From Alphaproteobacteria bacterium HGW-Alphaproteobacteria-18 (GTDB taxonomy: Bacteria > Pseudomonadota > Alphaproteobacteria > Caulobacterales > Hyphomonadaceae): a stretch of 64,000 nucleotides of DNA. The position numbers and the translations under genes were made by a program. The notes below the pieces were generated by a model. It saw nothing but the letters and a program-made list of their open reading frames with translations, ran no database searches and was not told where the DNA came from. Shown piece after piece: positions 24,307 to 33,278 of the stretch; position 1 is the stretch's first letter, and every line of letters begins with the position of its first letter. The stretch lies in assembly GCA_002841155.1 (NCBI GenBank), contig PHEH01000005.1:186001-250000 (forward strand). Direction: 5' to 3'.

Positions 24307-24349
24307 TGGCCATGTCAAGCGTCTCTGTGATGCGGGGCTGCGGGATGCG

Positions 24350-25540
24350 TCAGGGCTGTGATGTGGGTTGAACGGGCTCGCGCGTGGCGCGCCAGGTCAG
24401 CGTCAGGCCGGCGAGGGTGACGAGTACCATCAGCCAGTAGAGTTTCGTCTGCGCGTCGATCCCGCCGGGCGAGAGGGCGTCATAGGCGAGGCCGGCGGCA
24501 AGGCCGGTGACGGCCATGGCCGGGCCGAAGATCAGCGCGCCATTGGCCGAATAGGCGAGCGAGAGCTTGTCATCCGGCAGGGCGGCCTGAAGGAAACGCA
24601 TCGTTCCGATATGCGTCATCGCAAAACTCGCCGCATGCAGCGTCTGGAAGACATAGACCGCTTCCACCGGCAGGACGAAGCCCGCGGCCGTCCAGCGGAT
24701 CAGGGCTCCGATCCCGCCAATCCAGAGCATGGCGTAATAGTTCATGTCCCTCAGAAGCTTGCGGGAAAGCAGCAGCAGCAGGATTTCAGCCGCCACGCCA
24801 ATCGCCCAGAGCGCGCCGATATGGCCGCCATCAATGCCCTGCGCGATCCAGATATTGGAGGCGAACGCATAGTACGCCCCGTGGCTTGCCTGGATGAGGG
24901 CAGCGGCGAGCAGGTACACGAAGACGCCGGGCATGCGGTAAATCGTGAAGGAGTCCGTGAAGGTCGAGATCAGTGGGCGACGGGCGACGGCGGCGCGGGC
25001 GCCCTGCTTGGTGAACAGCGGCGCAAGCGCGGCGATGGACGAGGCGGCGATCAGATAGAACAATATCCAGTCCGGGCCGTACGCGCCGAGGATTGCCCCG
25101 CCTCCGAGATTGGCGGCGACAAAGGCAGCTGACGCGATGGCGCGGCCCTCGCCATAATCCGGGCGGCCATTGCGCGTGCCGAAAACCAGGACGGCCTCGA
25201 AGAGTGGCCCGACGAGGTTCATGGCGCTGTAAACGATCACGCAGAGGAAGAAATGGACCGCACGCGGGGAGTCTGGGACCAGCAGCGCATACCCAGCCAG
25301 CGCGACGATCATCACCGAGGCGAGCGTGCCGCGCAGGCCGTGATCCTGTGCGATGCCAGCCGTAAGCGGCCCGGCCACGATGCGGATGAGGATGGCGAGC
25401 GTACTGGCCCCGGCGATCTCGGCGCCCGACATGCCTGCGGCCCGCTCCATCCAGACCGGCAGATAAGGGAGGTTTGCGCCGAGGACGAGGTTGACGGCGC
25501 CCGCCGCCAGCGCGGCGCGCCAGGATGCGCTCAGGCCCAT
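24350..25540 (-). CDS. MFS transporter (MFS_1-like / HcaT-type)
   Basis: Major facilitator of 396 residues with twelve predicted helices. The start (NLVLGANLPYLPVWMERAAGMSGAEIA) and the TM2-3 segment with an acidic AGIAQDHGLRG loop are typical of the MFS_1-like/phenylpropionate permease branch. SAMNLVGPLFEAVLVFGTRNGRPDYGEGR marks the TM4-5 loop. It is followed on the same strand by the MarR-GNAT gene, which has its own palindrome, so co-regulation is possible but not shown. Substrate unknown. Confidence 0.85.
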   Translation of the reverse strand: MGLSASWRAALAAGAVNLVLGANLPYLPVWMERAAGMSGAEIAGASTLAILIRIVAGPLTAGIAQDHGLRGTLASVMIVALAGYALLVPDSPRAVHFFLCVIVYSAMNLVGPLFEAVLVFGTRNGRPDYGEGRAIASAAFVAANLGGGAILGAYGPDWILFYLIAASSIAALAPLFTKQGARAAVARRPLISTFTDSFTIYRMPGVFVYLLAAALIQASHGAYYAFASNIWIAQGIDGGHIGALWAIGVAAEILLLLLSRKLLRDMNYYAMLWIGGIGALIRWTAAGFVLPVEAVYVFQTLHAASFAMTHIGTMRFLQAALPDDKLSLAYSANGALIFGPAMAVTGLAAGLAYDALSPGGIDAQTKLYWLMVLVTLAGLTLTWRATREPVQPTSQP

Positions 25541-25667
25541 GAGGCCCCGCCGATGACGCTTGCCGCATGCTTCGTCATGCCCGCTGCAAAGTCCTTGTCT
25601 GAAGCCCCCACTGCCCGCCTGATACTCTGCTTGTCAGGCGCGCGGTAGAGGGGTCAGCGAAGACTTT

Positions 25668-26591
25668 TCAGGTGATGGAGGCCGCGTTGATCTGCGCACG
25701 GAGCTGCTGGCGGACGAGTTCTCCGAGCGTGCGGGCCTCGGCCTCACGCGGGCTGCCGGACTTCCAGGCGATGCCGACCTGACGGCCGATGATCGGCGTG
25801 ACGAAGGACCGGATGGCGACATCTGGCCCCAGTGCCAGGCCATTATCGGCGGCAAGGCGCGGGATCAGCGAGACACCGAGCCCGCCAGCCACCATGTTGA
25901 CGAGCGTGCCGAGCGAGGTGGCCGCGACCTGTTCGCGTCCCCCGCCCGTCTTGAGGCGGCAGATCGAGACGGCATGATCGCGCAGGCAGTGGCCGTCTTC
26001 GAGCAGAAGCAGGTCCTCGCCCTGAAGGTCTTCCGGCGAGAGGCCGTTCTTGCGGCTGAGCGGATGGCCGGCCGGGGCGGCCAGGAGAAACTCGTCATCG
26101 AACAGCGTCATCACCTCGATGCCGGGCGCTTCCCAGGGGAGCGCGATGAAGGCGGCGTCCAGCGTCCGCGCGCGCAACTGGTCGATCAGGCGGTGGGTGC
26201 GGTCTTCGGTGAGGTAGAGTTTGAGATCGGGATAGCGCCGGGTCAGCTGGCCGACGATCTGGGGCAGCACGAAGGGCGCGATGGTGGGGATGGCGCCCAG
26301 ATGGAAGGGGCCGGAGAAGAGGGCGCCCGCGCTGGTGACGGCCTGGACGAGGGCGTGCGCGTCAGCGAGCAGGGCGGAGGCGCGCGCCACGGCGATTTCC
26401 CCAGCATGCGTCAATGTTGCACCGCGCGATTCGCGCTCGGCGAGCGACACTCCAAAGAGATCTTCAAGCTCCTTTATACCCGCAGAAAGTGTGGGCTGGG
26501 TGACGTGACATGCCTCGGCCGCACGGGAGAAAGAGCCCGTTTCGCCCAAGGCGACGAGGAATTGAAGTTGGCGGAGGGTCGGAATGTTCAT
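25668..26591 (-). CDS. oxyR: Hydrogen peroxide sensor / LysR regulator OxyR
   Basis: LysR-type activator of 307 residues. The N-terminal wHTH is LRQLQFLVALGETGSFSRAA, then CHVTQPTLSAGIKELE. The sensor domain holds the OxyR redox pair Cys202 and Cys211 in LLEDGHCLRDHAVSICRLK, with the same nine-residue separation as E. coli Cys199/Cys208. It is divergent from ahpC with a consensus double OxyR box between. The first box overlaps the start codon at 26591-26589 and no ribosome site precedes it, so the message may be leaderless. Regulation of ahpCD follows from family knowledge and the site. Confidence 0.95.
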   Translation of the reverse strand: MNIPTLRQLQFLVALGETGSFSRAAEACHVTQPTLSAGIKELEDLFGVSLAERESRGATLTHAGEIAVARASALLADAHALVQAVTSAGALFSGPFHLGAIPTIAPFVLPQIVGQLTRRYPDLKLYLTEDRTHRLIDQLRARTLDAAFIALPWEAPGIEVMTLFDDEFLLAAPAGHPLSRKNGLSPEDLQGEDLLLLEDGHCLRDHAVSICRLKTGGGREQVAATSLGTLVNMVAGGLGVSLIPRLAADNGLALGPDVAIRSFVTPIIGRQVGIAWKSGSPREAEARTLGELVRQQLRAQINAASIT

Positions 26592-26626
26592 AGATATAAT
26601 CTATACTAATAATTGGAATTATCAAT
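26590..26626. promoter_or_regulatory. OxyR binding site (two dimers)
   Basis: ATAGATATAATCTAT (26590-26604) fits ATAGnTnnnAnCTAT exactly. After a 7-base spacer comes ATTGGAATTATCAAT (26612-26626), an ATTG-N7-CAAT variant. Spacing ATAG-N7-CTAT-N7-ATAG-N7-CTAT is the known OxyR tetramer site. It lies between oxyR and ahpC and covers the oxyR start codon. Confidence 0.88.
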
Positions 26627-26710
26627 TTTATTTATTGGGTGCGCTGCATCAATTCGGTACGGCCTGCAGCCACCGAAGCAGGCCACAAACCCGTTCTAGG
26701 AGACCCTCCC

Positions 26711-27268
26711 ATGCTTGGCATTGGCCAGAAACTACCTGACTTCCAGATCACCGGCGTGAAGCCGAAATTCATGCAACACGAACAGAATGGCGAAAGCGCT
26801 TTCGAGCCGCTGACCCAGGACAGCTTCCCGGGCCTCTGGAAGGTCATCTTCTTCTACCCGAAGGACTTCACCTTCGTCTGCCCGACCGAGATCGCCGAAT
26901 TTGCGCGCCTTGCGCCTGAGTTTGCTGACCGCGACGCGGTGGTCCTCGGCGGCTCGACCGACAATGAGTTCGTGAAGCTCGCCTGGCGCCGCGAACATGG
27001 CGACCTGAAGGAGCTGCCGATCTGGCAATTTGCCGACACCAACGGCTCGCTGGTCGATGGCCTTGGCGTGCGTGAAGAAGGCGCCGGCGTTGCCTATCGC
27101 GCGACCTACATCGTCGACCCGCACAATGTGATCCAGCACGTCTACGTCACCAACCTGAACGTTGGCCGTAACCCGCAGGACACGCTGCGCGTGCTCGACG
27201 CGCTGCAGACCGACGAGCTTTGCCCGTGTAACCGCCCGGTTGGCGGCAAGACGCTTGAGCTCGCCTAA
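26711..27268 (+). CDS. ahpC: Alkyl hydroperoxide reductase C (peroxiredoxin)
   Basis: Typical 2-Cys-like peroxiredoxin of 185 residues that reduces peroxides. The peroxidatic Cys57 is in the conserved FYPKDFTFVCPTEIAEF. C-terminal Cys171 and Cys173 (LCPCNRPVGG) provide the resolving thiol. The ATG at 26711 is chosen because AGGAG lies 9 bases upstream and the protein begins as family members do (MLGIGQKLPDF). It is the first gene of the OxyR-controlled operon with ahpD, which supplies the reducing partner instead of AhpF. Confidence 0.96.
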   Translation: MLGIGQKLPDFQITGVKPKFMQHEQNGESAFEPLTQDSFPGLWKVIFFYPKDFTFVCPTEIAEFARLAPEFADRDAVVLGGSTDNEFVKLAWRREHGDLKELPIWQFADTNGSLVDGLGVREEGAGVAYRATYIVDPHNVIQHVYVTNLNVGRNPQDTLRVLDALQTDELCPCNRPVGGKTLELA

Positions 27269-27395
27269 GGGCGACTGAATGCCAGCTGGTTCCGGGCTCT
27301 CGCGCCCGCCCCGCGTCCCCCACCCATGGCGGGCGCGGCTCGGGACCGGCTGGTTATTCCCCATTTCCATTTTCGATTTCTCAGAGGAGCGCGCG

Positions 27396-27938
27396 ATGTC
27401 GCTTGAAACCCTGAAGACCCTTATTCCGGACTATGCCAAGGATATCCGTCTCAATATCGGCTCTCTGGCGAACGAAACGATCCTCAGCGAGCAGCAGAAA
27501 TATGGCTGCTATCTCGCCTCGGCCCATGCGGTCGGGGAGGTGCAGACCCTGCGCGCCATCGAGGCTGAAGCACGCGGCAAGCTCTCGCCTGAAGCGCTGA
27601 ACGCGGCCAAGGCCGCCAGCGCCATCATGGGCATGAACAATGTCTATTACCGCGCCACCCACCTTGTTTCGAACACGACCTATACGACGATGCCGGCGCG
27701 CCTGCGCATGAACGTCATCGGCAATCCGGGCGTCGAGAAGGTGGATTTCGAGCTGTGGTCGCTTGCCGTGTCGGCGATCAATGGCTGCGGCATGTGCCTC
27801 GACGCGCATGAAGCCGAGCTGCGCAAGCATGGCGTGACCAGTGAGCAGATCCAGGCAGCGATCCGCATCGGCGCGGTTGTGAACGCGGCGGCGCGTGTGC
27901 TGGCGGCCGAAGCAGCGCTTGCGGCTGAGCCTGCCTGA
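27396..27938 (+). CDS. ahpD: Alkyl hydroperoxide reductase D (AhpD)
   Basis: CMD-fold thiol reductase of 180 residues. The catalytic CxxC motif with its following His is [12 protein letters not shown] (Cys131, Cys134, His138). Mycobacterial AhpD uses this motif to re-reduce AhpC via lipoamide. GAGGAG lies about 6-9 bases before the ATG at 27396; the frame is open upstream to 27279 but without homology. The gene is 127 bp downstream of ahpC and followed by a strong terminator. Confidence 0.96.
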   Translation: MSLETLKTLIPDYAKDIRLNIGSLANETILSEQQKYGCYLASAHAVGEVQTLRAIEAEARGKLSPEALNAAKAASAIMGMNNVYYRATHLVSNTTYTTMPARLRMNVIGNPGVEKVDFELWSLAVSAINGCGMCLDAHEAELRKHGVTSEQIQAAIRIGAVVNAAARVLAAEAALAAEPA

Positions 27939-27966
27939 GCCTCTCTGCGCAAGTCATGAGTATGGG

Positions 27967-28004
27967 AGCCCCTGGGCCTTTATGGGTCTGGGGGCTTTCT
28001 TTTG
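27967..28004 (+). terminator. Rho-independent terminator of ahpCD
   Basis: AGCCCC (27967-27972) pairs with GGGGCT (27991-27996), with additional inner pairing of GGGCC with GGGTC-type bases, followed by TTTCTTTT. It ends the ahpCD operon 29 bp after the stop. Confidence 0.7.
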
Positions 28005-28240
28005 GTGAATTGCGGCCATTCGGGCCGAATGGCATGTATTCTTGGTAACGAAGTGTAAAAGTTCTGCGCTTGTGCATCTCTGACGGGCAAGCGATGCGGT
28101 ATCGCAACAGGGTGTGGTAAGGCCCGGTTTCCGTTTGGATTTTACGCTCTTTCCCATGCCCTCCCATGCCGCCGTCATGTGGCGTTCCAGTCTTGGGCGC
28201 CATTTGTTCTGCAATTAGTCCAATGTGGAAATTCCGATTC

Positions 28241-28284
28241 GCCAGTGGCGCCCATTGAGGCCCACGCTGGCCCATGATACTCCA
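28241..28284. promoter_or_regulatory. MraZ box array upstream of mraZ
   Basis: CCCA-type boxes (TGGG on the minus strand) recur with an exact 10-bp period: GCCA 28241, CCCA 28251, CCCA 28261, CCCA 28271 and a weaker TCCA 28281. MraZ is known to bind direct TGGGN repeats separated by 5 bases in its own promoter. The remainder of the 27939-28341 gap holds the ahpCD terminator, a GATTC (GANTC) at 28236-28240 and no recognisable gene. Confidence 0.65.
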
Positions 28285-28286
28285 AA

Positions 28287-28308
28287 TTTACACATGGTTT
28301 ACCCATGG
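28287..28308 (+). promoter_or_regulatory. Tandem 11-bp repeat before mraZ
   Basis: TTTACACATGG (28287-28297) is followed without gap by TTTACCCATGG (28298-28308), only one base different. This also makes a TTTA-N7-TTTA arrangement resembling a degenerate CtrA box. It lies directly after the MraZ boxes and 33 bp before the mraZ start. Confidence 0.45.
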
Positions 28309-28341
28309 CGGGGTTTAGGCAAACAAGATTGGGCTAGGCGG

Positions 28342-28839
28342 GTGTTCGTTTCCACCTATGAGGGCGCTATTGATGCAAAGGGACGGGTTTCGATACCCGC
28401 GCCCTTCCGCGCCGCATTGGGTGGGTCGAGCCGTCTTTTCGTCTGGCCGGCGCCCGACGGGTCGGGCTCTCTGGAGGGCGGTGGCGAGGAGCTGATGGAG
28501 CTTTATCGCGAGACGCTGGCCGAGCTGCCGCTGCAATCCCCTATCCGGGAAGCGATTGTCACCTGCATCATCGCGGCTTCGGCAGAACTGAAGATTGACG
28601 ACACAGGCCGGGTGAAGCTGCCTGAAGATCTGTGCGAGGCAGGGGAACTCAGTGGCAAGATCAAGTTCTCCGGCCAGATGGACAGTTTCCGGATCTGGAA
28701 TCCCGAACGGTTCAGCCTGCACCAGATGCGGATGCGCTCCATCGTCAATGCGCCTGAAACCCTCGATGCCTTCGCGTCGGCCTATAACAAGGTGCGCCAG
28801 CGCCGGGCGGCCGCAGGCCGCGGCGGGGAGGGCAGCTGA
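28342..28839 (+). CDS. mraZ: Transcriptional regulator MraZ
   Basis: MraZ of 165 residues with two SpoVT-AbrB-like modules: FVSTYEGAIDAKGRVSIPAPF at the N-terminus and AELKIDDTGRVKLPEDL at about residues 74-90. It is the first gene of the dcw cluster and in E. coli represses it through TGGG repeats. The GTG at 28342 is chosen because translation then starts exactly at the conserved F-S-Y-E-G segment; an in-frame ATG at 28294 would add 16 unconserved residues. Its stop overlaps the rsmH start by one base. Confidence 0.95.
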   Translation: MFVSTYEGAIDAKGRVSIPAPFRAALGGSSRLFVWPAPDGSGSLEGGGEELMELYRETLAELPLQSPIREAIVTCIIAASAELKIDDTGRVKLPEDLCEAGELSGKIKFSGQMDSFRIWNPERFSLHQMRMRSIVNAPETLDAFASAYNKVRQRRAAAGRGGEGS

Positions 28840-29867
28840 TGTCGCCGCGCCCCTCCTCCCGTAGCCCCGCCGAGCCGGGCCATCTTCCCGTCATGCTGGC
28901 CGAAGTGCTGGCCGCGCTGGCCCCCGCAGACGGGGACGTGATCATTGACGGCACCTTCGGGGGCGGCGGTTACACGACTGCCATCCTCAAGGCGGCCAAC
29001 TGCACCGTGCTCGGCATAGACCGTGATCTCGACGCAATCGTCCGGGCCGAGAAGATGGCGGAGGTCAATCCGCGCCTGGTGCCGCTGCTGGGCTGTTTCG
29101 GCGATCTCGATACGCTGGCCGAGCAGGCAGGGCATGCGGGCGTGGATGGCGTCGTGCTCGATATCGGCGTGTCCAGTTTCCAGATCGACCAGGCAGAACG
29201 CGGCTTCTCCTTCATGAAGGATGGCCCGCTGGACATGCGCATGGGCGGGAGTGGTCCGTCGGCAGCCGATGTCGTCAACAAGATGAGCGAAAAAGGCCTG
29301 GCGGACGTGATCTTCCGTCTCGGTGAGGAAAGGAATTCCCGGCGCATTGCCCGCGTTCTGGTGCAGCGCCGGGCGCAGGCGCCCTTCGAAACGACCGCTG
29401 ATCTGGCCGCAGTGGTTGAAGAGGCCGTTGGCGGGCGGCGCGGCGCGCGCTCCCATCCGGCGACGCTGACCTTCCAGGCGATCCGCATGTATGTGAACGA
29501 TGAACTTGGCGAGTTGGCGCGCGGCCTGCGCGCCGCAGAGCGTATTCTCAAGCCTGGCGGGCGGCTGGTGGTGGTCACCTTCCATTCGCTGGAGGACCGG
29601 CTCGTCAAGCAATGGCTGCGGGAGCGGGCCGGGGCGATGCCGGGCGGTTCCCGGCACATGCCGCTGATGACCAAGGGGCCAAAGCCTGCCTTTGAATTGC
29701 GGGAAAACAAGGCAGTGCAGCCTTCTGAAAAGGAAGTGGAAACCAATCCACGCGCACGGTCTGCAAAGTTGCGGGCGGCGATCCGCACCAATGCGGACGC
29801 GGCCCTGGATGAGGCGAGCGACGGTATGAACCTGCCGCCGCTCGCGGAGCTGGAGACGTCGCGATGA
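28839..29867 (+). CDS. rsmH: 16S rRNA m4C1402 methyltransferase RsmH (MraW)
   Basis: SAM-dependent methyltransferase of 342 residues that modifies C1402 of 16S rRNA. Typical segments: HLPVMLAEVLAAL, the SAM-binding DGTFGGGGYTTAIL (about residues 37-50), VDGVVLDIGVSSFQID, LTFQAIRMYVNDEL, and VVTFHSLEDRLVKQW. A C-terminal tail of about 25 residues is acidic. Start TGATG overlaps mraZ, and the stop overlaps ftsL by ATGA, so translation of the cluster is coupled. Confidence 0.97.
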   Translation: MSPRPSSRSPAEPGHLPVMLAEVLAALAPADGDVIIDGTFGGGGYTTAILKAANCTVLGIDRDLDAIVRAEKMAEVNPRLVPLLGCFGDLDTLAEQAGHAGVDGVVLDIGVSSFQIDQAERGFSFMKDGPLDMRMGGSGPSAADVVNKMSEKGLADVIFRLGEERNSRRIARVLVQRRAQAPFETTADLAAVVEEAVGGRRGARSHPATLTFQAIRMYVNDELGELARGLRAAERILKPGGRLVVVTFHSLEDRLVKQWLRERAGAMPGGSRHMPLMTKGPKPAFELRENKAVQPSEKEVETNPRARSAKLRAAIRTNADAALDEASDGMNLPPLAELETSR

Positions 29868-30217
29868 GCCGCAAGGTATTTTTCTTTGGTCTTCTGGTCG
29901 CCGGGTTGCTGATTTTCAGCCTCTATCGGGCCAAATATGGCGCGAAGGACACCGCTGCCGAACTGATGGCGGTGGAGGCCCAGATTGAAGAAGCGCAGCG
30001 CGAGAAGGCACTGCTGGAAACGGATCTGGCGCATATGAGCCGGCGCGACTGGATCGAGGAATTCGCGCGCAAGGAGCTGGGCATGGCCCCGCCCAAGCCC
30101 GGACAGATGGCGCATGAAGGCGATCTTGATGAGGTGGTCGGGCCGCCGGTAACCACCCTGAACGTCATATCAATGTCGGAAGAGGGCACCGAGCCCCCTG
30201 CGGAGGCGCCCAGATGA
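29864..30217 (+). CDS. ftsL: Cell division protein FtsL
   Basis: Small bitopic protein of 117 residues. A short basic N-terminus is followed by one membrane helix (about 4-20, VFFFGLLVAGLLIFSLY), then a heptad-like coiled coil AAELMAVEAQIEEAQREKALLETDL (about 30-55). It is recognised by position between rsmH and ftsI and by this architecture, since FtsL sequences are poorly conserved. Part of the FtsQLB septal complex. Both ends overlap neighbouring genes by four bases. Confidence 0.92.
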   Translation: MSRKVFFFGLLVAGLLIFSLYRAKYGAKDTAAELMAVEAQIEEAQREKALLETDLAHMSRRDWIEEFARKELGMAPPKPGQMAHEGDLDEVVGPPVTTLNVISMSEEGTEPPAEAPR

Positions 30218-31845
30218 GCGAAGCTTCCCGGGATCGCACACGGCTCGTCGGGCTGGCCATTGGCCTGCTCTTCGTGCTGATGGCGGGCCGGGGCGGCTTC
30301 CTGGCGCTATCGGATGCGCCGTCCAGTGCGCGTGCAAATCCCCTGATGGCTCCGCTGGAGTCGCGCGCCGATATTGTTGATCGCAATGGCGAACTCCTTG
30401 CCACTTCGGTTGTTTCCTGGTCGCTTTGGGCCAATCCGAGCGTGATCTGGAGTGGCGCGGATGCCGCAAAGCAGCTGGCAGGCATTTTCCCGGATATCAA
30501 CGAAGCTGATCTTGCCGCCCGGCTCTCGGATCAAAACCGCAAATTTGTCTGGGTGAAGCGGGGCCTGACGCCTCGCCAGCGCGAGCATGTCGTGGCGCTC
30601 GGCCTGGAAGGGCTGGATTTCCGCGAGGAAGCGCGCCGGGCCTATCCGCGCGGGGTGCTGGCAGGCCAGATTCTGGGCTACACGAATGTTGACGGCAAGG
30701 GCATTGCGGGCATCGAGCTTGCCTATGACGCTGTGCTTCAGGCTGGCGCGGCGCCCGTGCGGCTTACGCTGGATATTGGCGCGCAGGCAGCTCTGGAAGC
30801 TGAACTCGCCACGGCGGCTATGGACTATGACATGAAAGGTGGCGCGGCGATCCTGATGGATACGCGCACCGGTGAAATCCGCGGCATGGCAAGCTGGCCA
30901 CCCTTTGACCCCAACCGCGCCAGTGATACGCCTGCTGATGATCCATCCCGCACAAATCGTGCTGTTGGCGCGGTGTACGAACTCGGCTCGGTCTTCAAGC
31001 CGCTGACGATTGCGGCGGCGCTTGAGGTAGGCGCCATCCGTGCGGAAGATCGCTTTCAGGTCGGACAGCCGCTGATGGTGCGCGGCTTCAGGATTACCGA
31101 TACGCACTGGTTTGCTCAGGAGGCCAATGCCTCGAAGATTCTCTCAGAGAGCTCGAACATCGGAACGGTGCAGGTCAACCTGGCGCTTGGGCCTGAGCGC
31201 CAGATGGAGCTGCTCGAAAGGGCGGGCCTGACGCGCCGCGCGCCGGTGAGCCTGCCCGGATCGGCCGCGCCCCTGATGCCACAGCGGCTGGATGAGGTGA
31301 CGGCGGCAACGGTGTCTTACGGACATGGCATATCGGTCACGCCGCTGGCGTTCCTGCTGGCATTTTCCACCTTCGGAAATGACGGGCTGATGGTGCCACC
31401 CGTGCTGGTGGAGGAGGCGGCCGCAGCCCGCGAAGCGCCCGTGCGCCTGTTCTCTGAAGAGACCGCCCACCTGGTGACGCAGATGATGCGCGATACCGTT
31501 CTGAACGGCACTGCCCGGCGCGCCGATGTCGCCGGATACCGCGTTGCCGGCAAGACTGGAACGGCCGAGAAGCCGATCCCCGGCGGCTATGCCAAGGACC
31601 GGAACGTCTCGAGCTTTGCTGCCGTGTTTCCCGCAGATAGCCCCCAATATGCCCTGATTGTGACGCTGGATGAGCCCAAGGCCATCGAGGACGGAAGCAT
31701 GACCGCCGCTGTGAATGCCGCGCCGGTTGCCGGGCGCATTATCGAGCGTGTGGCGCCGCTTCTCGAGGTCGATCCGCGATTTGAGGATCTCCGGCCCGCG
31801 ACATCGCCGCCCCCGGCCCTCTCCCAGAACAGGAGTGAACTTTGA
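30214..31845 (+). CDS. ftsI: Septal peptidoglycan transpeptidase FtsI (PBP3)
   Basis: Class B penicillin-binding protein of 543 residues. One N-terminal membrane anchor (about 10-30), a dimerisation/pedestal domain (RADIVDRNGELLATSV, RAYPRGVLAGQILGYTN) and a transpeptidase domain follow. The active-site SxxK is GSVFK (Ser259), the second motif is SSN, and the third is AGKTGTAEKP. It cross-links septal peptidoglycan with FtsW. It overlaps ftsL by ATGA and its stop TGA overlaps the TTG start of murE. Confidence 0.96.
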   Translation: MSEASRDRTRLVGLAIGLLFVLMAGRGGFLALSDAPSSARANPLMAPLESRADIVDRNGELLATSVVSWSLWANPSVIWSGADAAKQLAGIFPDINEADLAARLSDQNRKFVWVKRGLTPRQREHVVALGLEGLDFREEARRAYPRGVLAGQILGYTNVDGKGIAGIELAYDAVLQAGAAPVRLTLDIGAQAALEAELATAAMDYDMKGGAAILMDTRTGEIRGMASWPPFDPNRASDTPADDPSRTNRAVGAVYELGSVFKPLTIAAALEVGAIRAEDRFQVGQPLMVRGFRITDTHWFAQEANASKILSESSNIGTVQVNLALGPERQMELLERAGLTRRAPVSLPGSAAPLMPQRLDEVTAATVSYGHGISVTPLAFLLAFSTFGNDGLMVPPVLVEEAAAAREAPVRLFSEETAHLVTQMMRDTVLNGTARRADVAGYRVAGKTGTAEKPIPGGYAKDRNVSSFAAVFPADSPQYALIVTLDEPKAIEDGSMTAAVNAAPVAGRIIERVAPLLEVDPRFEDLRPATSPPPALSQNRSEL

Positions 31846-33278
31846 AACTTTCGGACCTCTTTCCGCTTGCCGAGAAGGGCGAGACCGAGATCCTCGGCAT
31901 GACTTCCGACAGCCGCAAGGTTCAGCCCGGCTGGCTGTTTGCGGCGCTGAAAGGCAGCGTGCATGACGGGGGCAAATTTGTGCCCCAGGCTATCGCCCAG
32001 GGCGCGGCCGCGATCCTCTCGGATGGCAGCATCGGTGAGGTATCCGCGCCGCATGTGATCGCCGATGAGCCGCGCCGCGCGCTGGCGCTCGCGGCCAGGC
32101 GCTTCTGCGGTGTGCAGCCGGAATTTATCGTCGCCGTCACCGGCACGAATGGCAAGTCGTCGACCGTGGATTTTGCCCGCCAGATCTGGAGCCGGGCCGG
32201 GATCAAGGCGGCCTCCATGGGCACGCTGGGCGCCATCGGCCCGGGCGGCAAGGTCGAGATCGGCCATACGACGCCCGACCCTGTGACCGTCAGTGAAACG
32301 ATGAAAGCCCTCGCCGGGCAGGGCGTGACGCATTGCGCGATGGAGGCCTCCAGCCACGGCCTTGAGCAGCACCGGCTGGACGGGGTGGATCTTTCGGCCG
32401 TGGCCTTCCTCAATCTGACGCAGGACCATCTCGATTATCACGCGACGATGGACGCGTATCTGGACGCCAAGCTGCGCCTCTTCCGCGACCTGGCGCCCAA
32501 GGGTATTCCGGCCATCGTCAATGCCGACAGCGCGCACCGCGAAATCGTCGAAGAAACAGCGCGCAAGGCGGGCCTTCAGATCGTATCTTTCGGCTGGCGT
32601 GGCGAGGATCTCTGGATCGACGAGCTGATGCCCAAGGCGACGGGCCAGACGTTGTTTCTCTACTGGAAAGATGTCGAGCAGAAGCCGATCGAACTGCCGC
32701 TGATCGGCGAGTTCCAGACGCTCAACGCCCTGGCGGCGGCCGCGCTCTGCCTCTCGCTGGGCATGGAGTTCCCGACCGTGGCCGAGGGGCTCGCAAATCT
32801 GAAGCCTGTGAAGGGCCGCCTTGAATTTGTCGGCAAGACCGAAACCGGCGCAGGCGTGTTCGTGGACTATGCCCACACGCCCGATGGGCTTGATGTTCTG
32901 CTTCGTGCTGTCCGTCCGCACACGGCGGGTCAGTTGAAGGTGATCTTCGGCTGCGGCGGCGACCGCGACGCCAGGAAGCGCCCGATCATGGGCGAGATTG
33001 CCAGCCGCCAGGCCGATGATGTGATCATCACCGATGACAACCCGCGCTCGGAAGATCCCGCCAGGATTCGCGCCTCAGTGCTCGGCGGCGCCAAGGGCGC
33101 ACGCGAGATCGGCGACCGCGCAGAGGCGATCCATACGGTGATCCGTGAGCTGAAAAAGGGCGACACGCTGGTGATCGCCGGTAAGGGGCATGAGACGGGC
33201 CAGATCATCGGCTCTCAGGTGCTGCCCTTCTCCGATCAGGATGAGGCGCTGGCCGCCCTGAAAGGCCTTGCGCGATGA
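31842..33278 (+). CDS. murE: UDP-MurNAc-tripeptide synthetase MurE (meso-DAP adding)
   Basis: Mur ligase of 478 residues adding the third amino acid to the peptidoglycan precursor. The ATP loop is GTNGKSSTVDF, with HTTPDP and a C-terminal domain that contains DDNPRSEDP; the DNPR motif indicates meso-diaminopimelate specificity. The start is TTG at 31842, 6 bases after AGGAG (31831-31835) and overlapping the ftsI stop. The stop overlaps murF by ATGA. Confidence 0.97.
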   Translation: MKLSDLFPLAEKGETEILGMTSDSRKVQPGWLFAALKGSVHDGGKFVPQAIAQGAAAILSDGSIGEVSAPHVIADEPRRALALAARRFCGVQPEFIVAVTGTNGKSSTVDFARQIWSRAGIKAASMGTLGAIGPGGKVEIGHTTPDPVTVSETMKALAGQGVTHCAMEASSHGLEQHRLDGVDLSAVAFLNLTQDHLDYHATMDAYLDAKLRLFRDLAPKGIPAIVNADSAHREIVEETARKAGLQIVSFGWRGEDLWIDELMPKATGQTLFLYWKDVEQKPIELPLIGEFQTLNALAAAALCLSLGMEFPTVAEGLANLKPVKGRLEFVGKTETGAGVFVDYAHTPDGLDVLLRAVRPHTAGQLKVIFGCGGDRDARKRPIMGEIASRQADDVIITDDNPRSEDPARIRASVLGGAKGAREIGDRAEAIHTVIRELKKGDTLVIAGKGHETGQIIGSQVLPFSDQDEALAALKGLAR

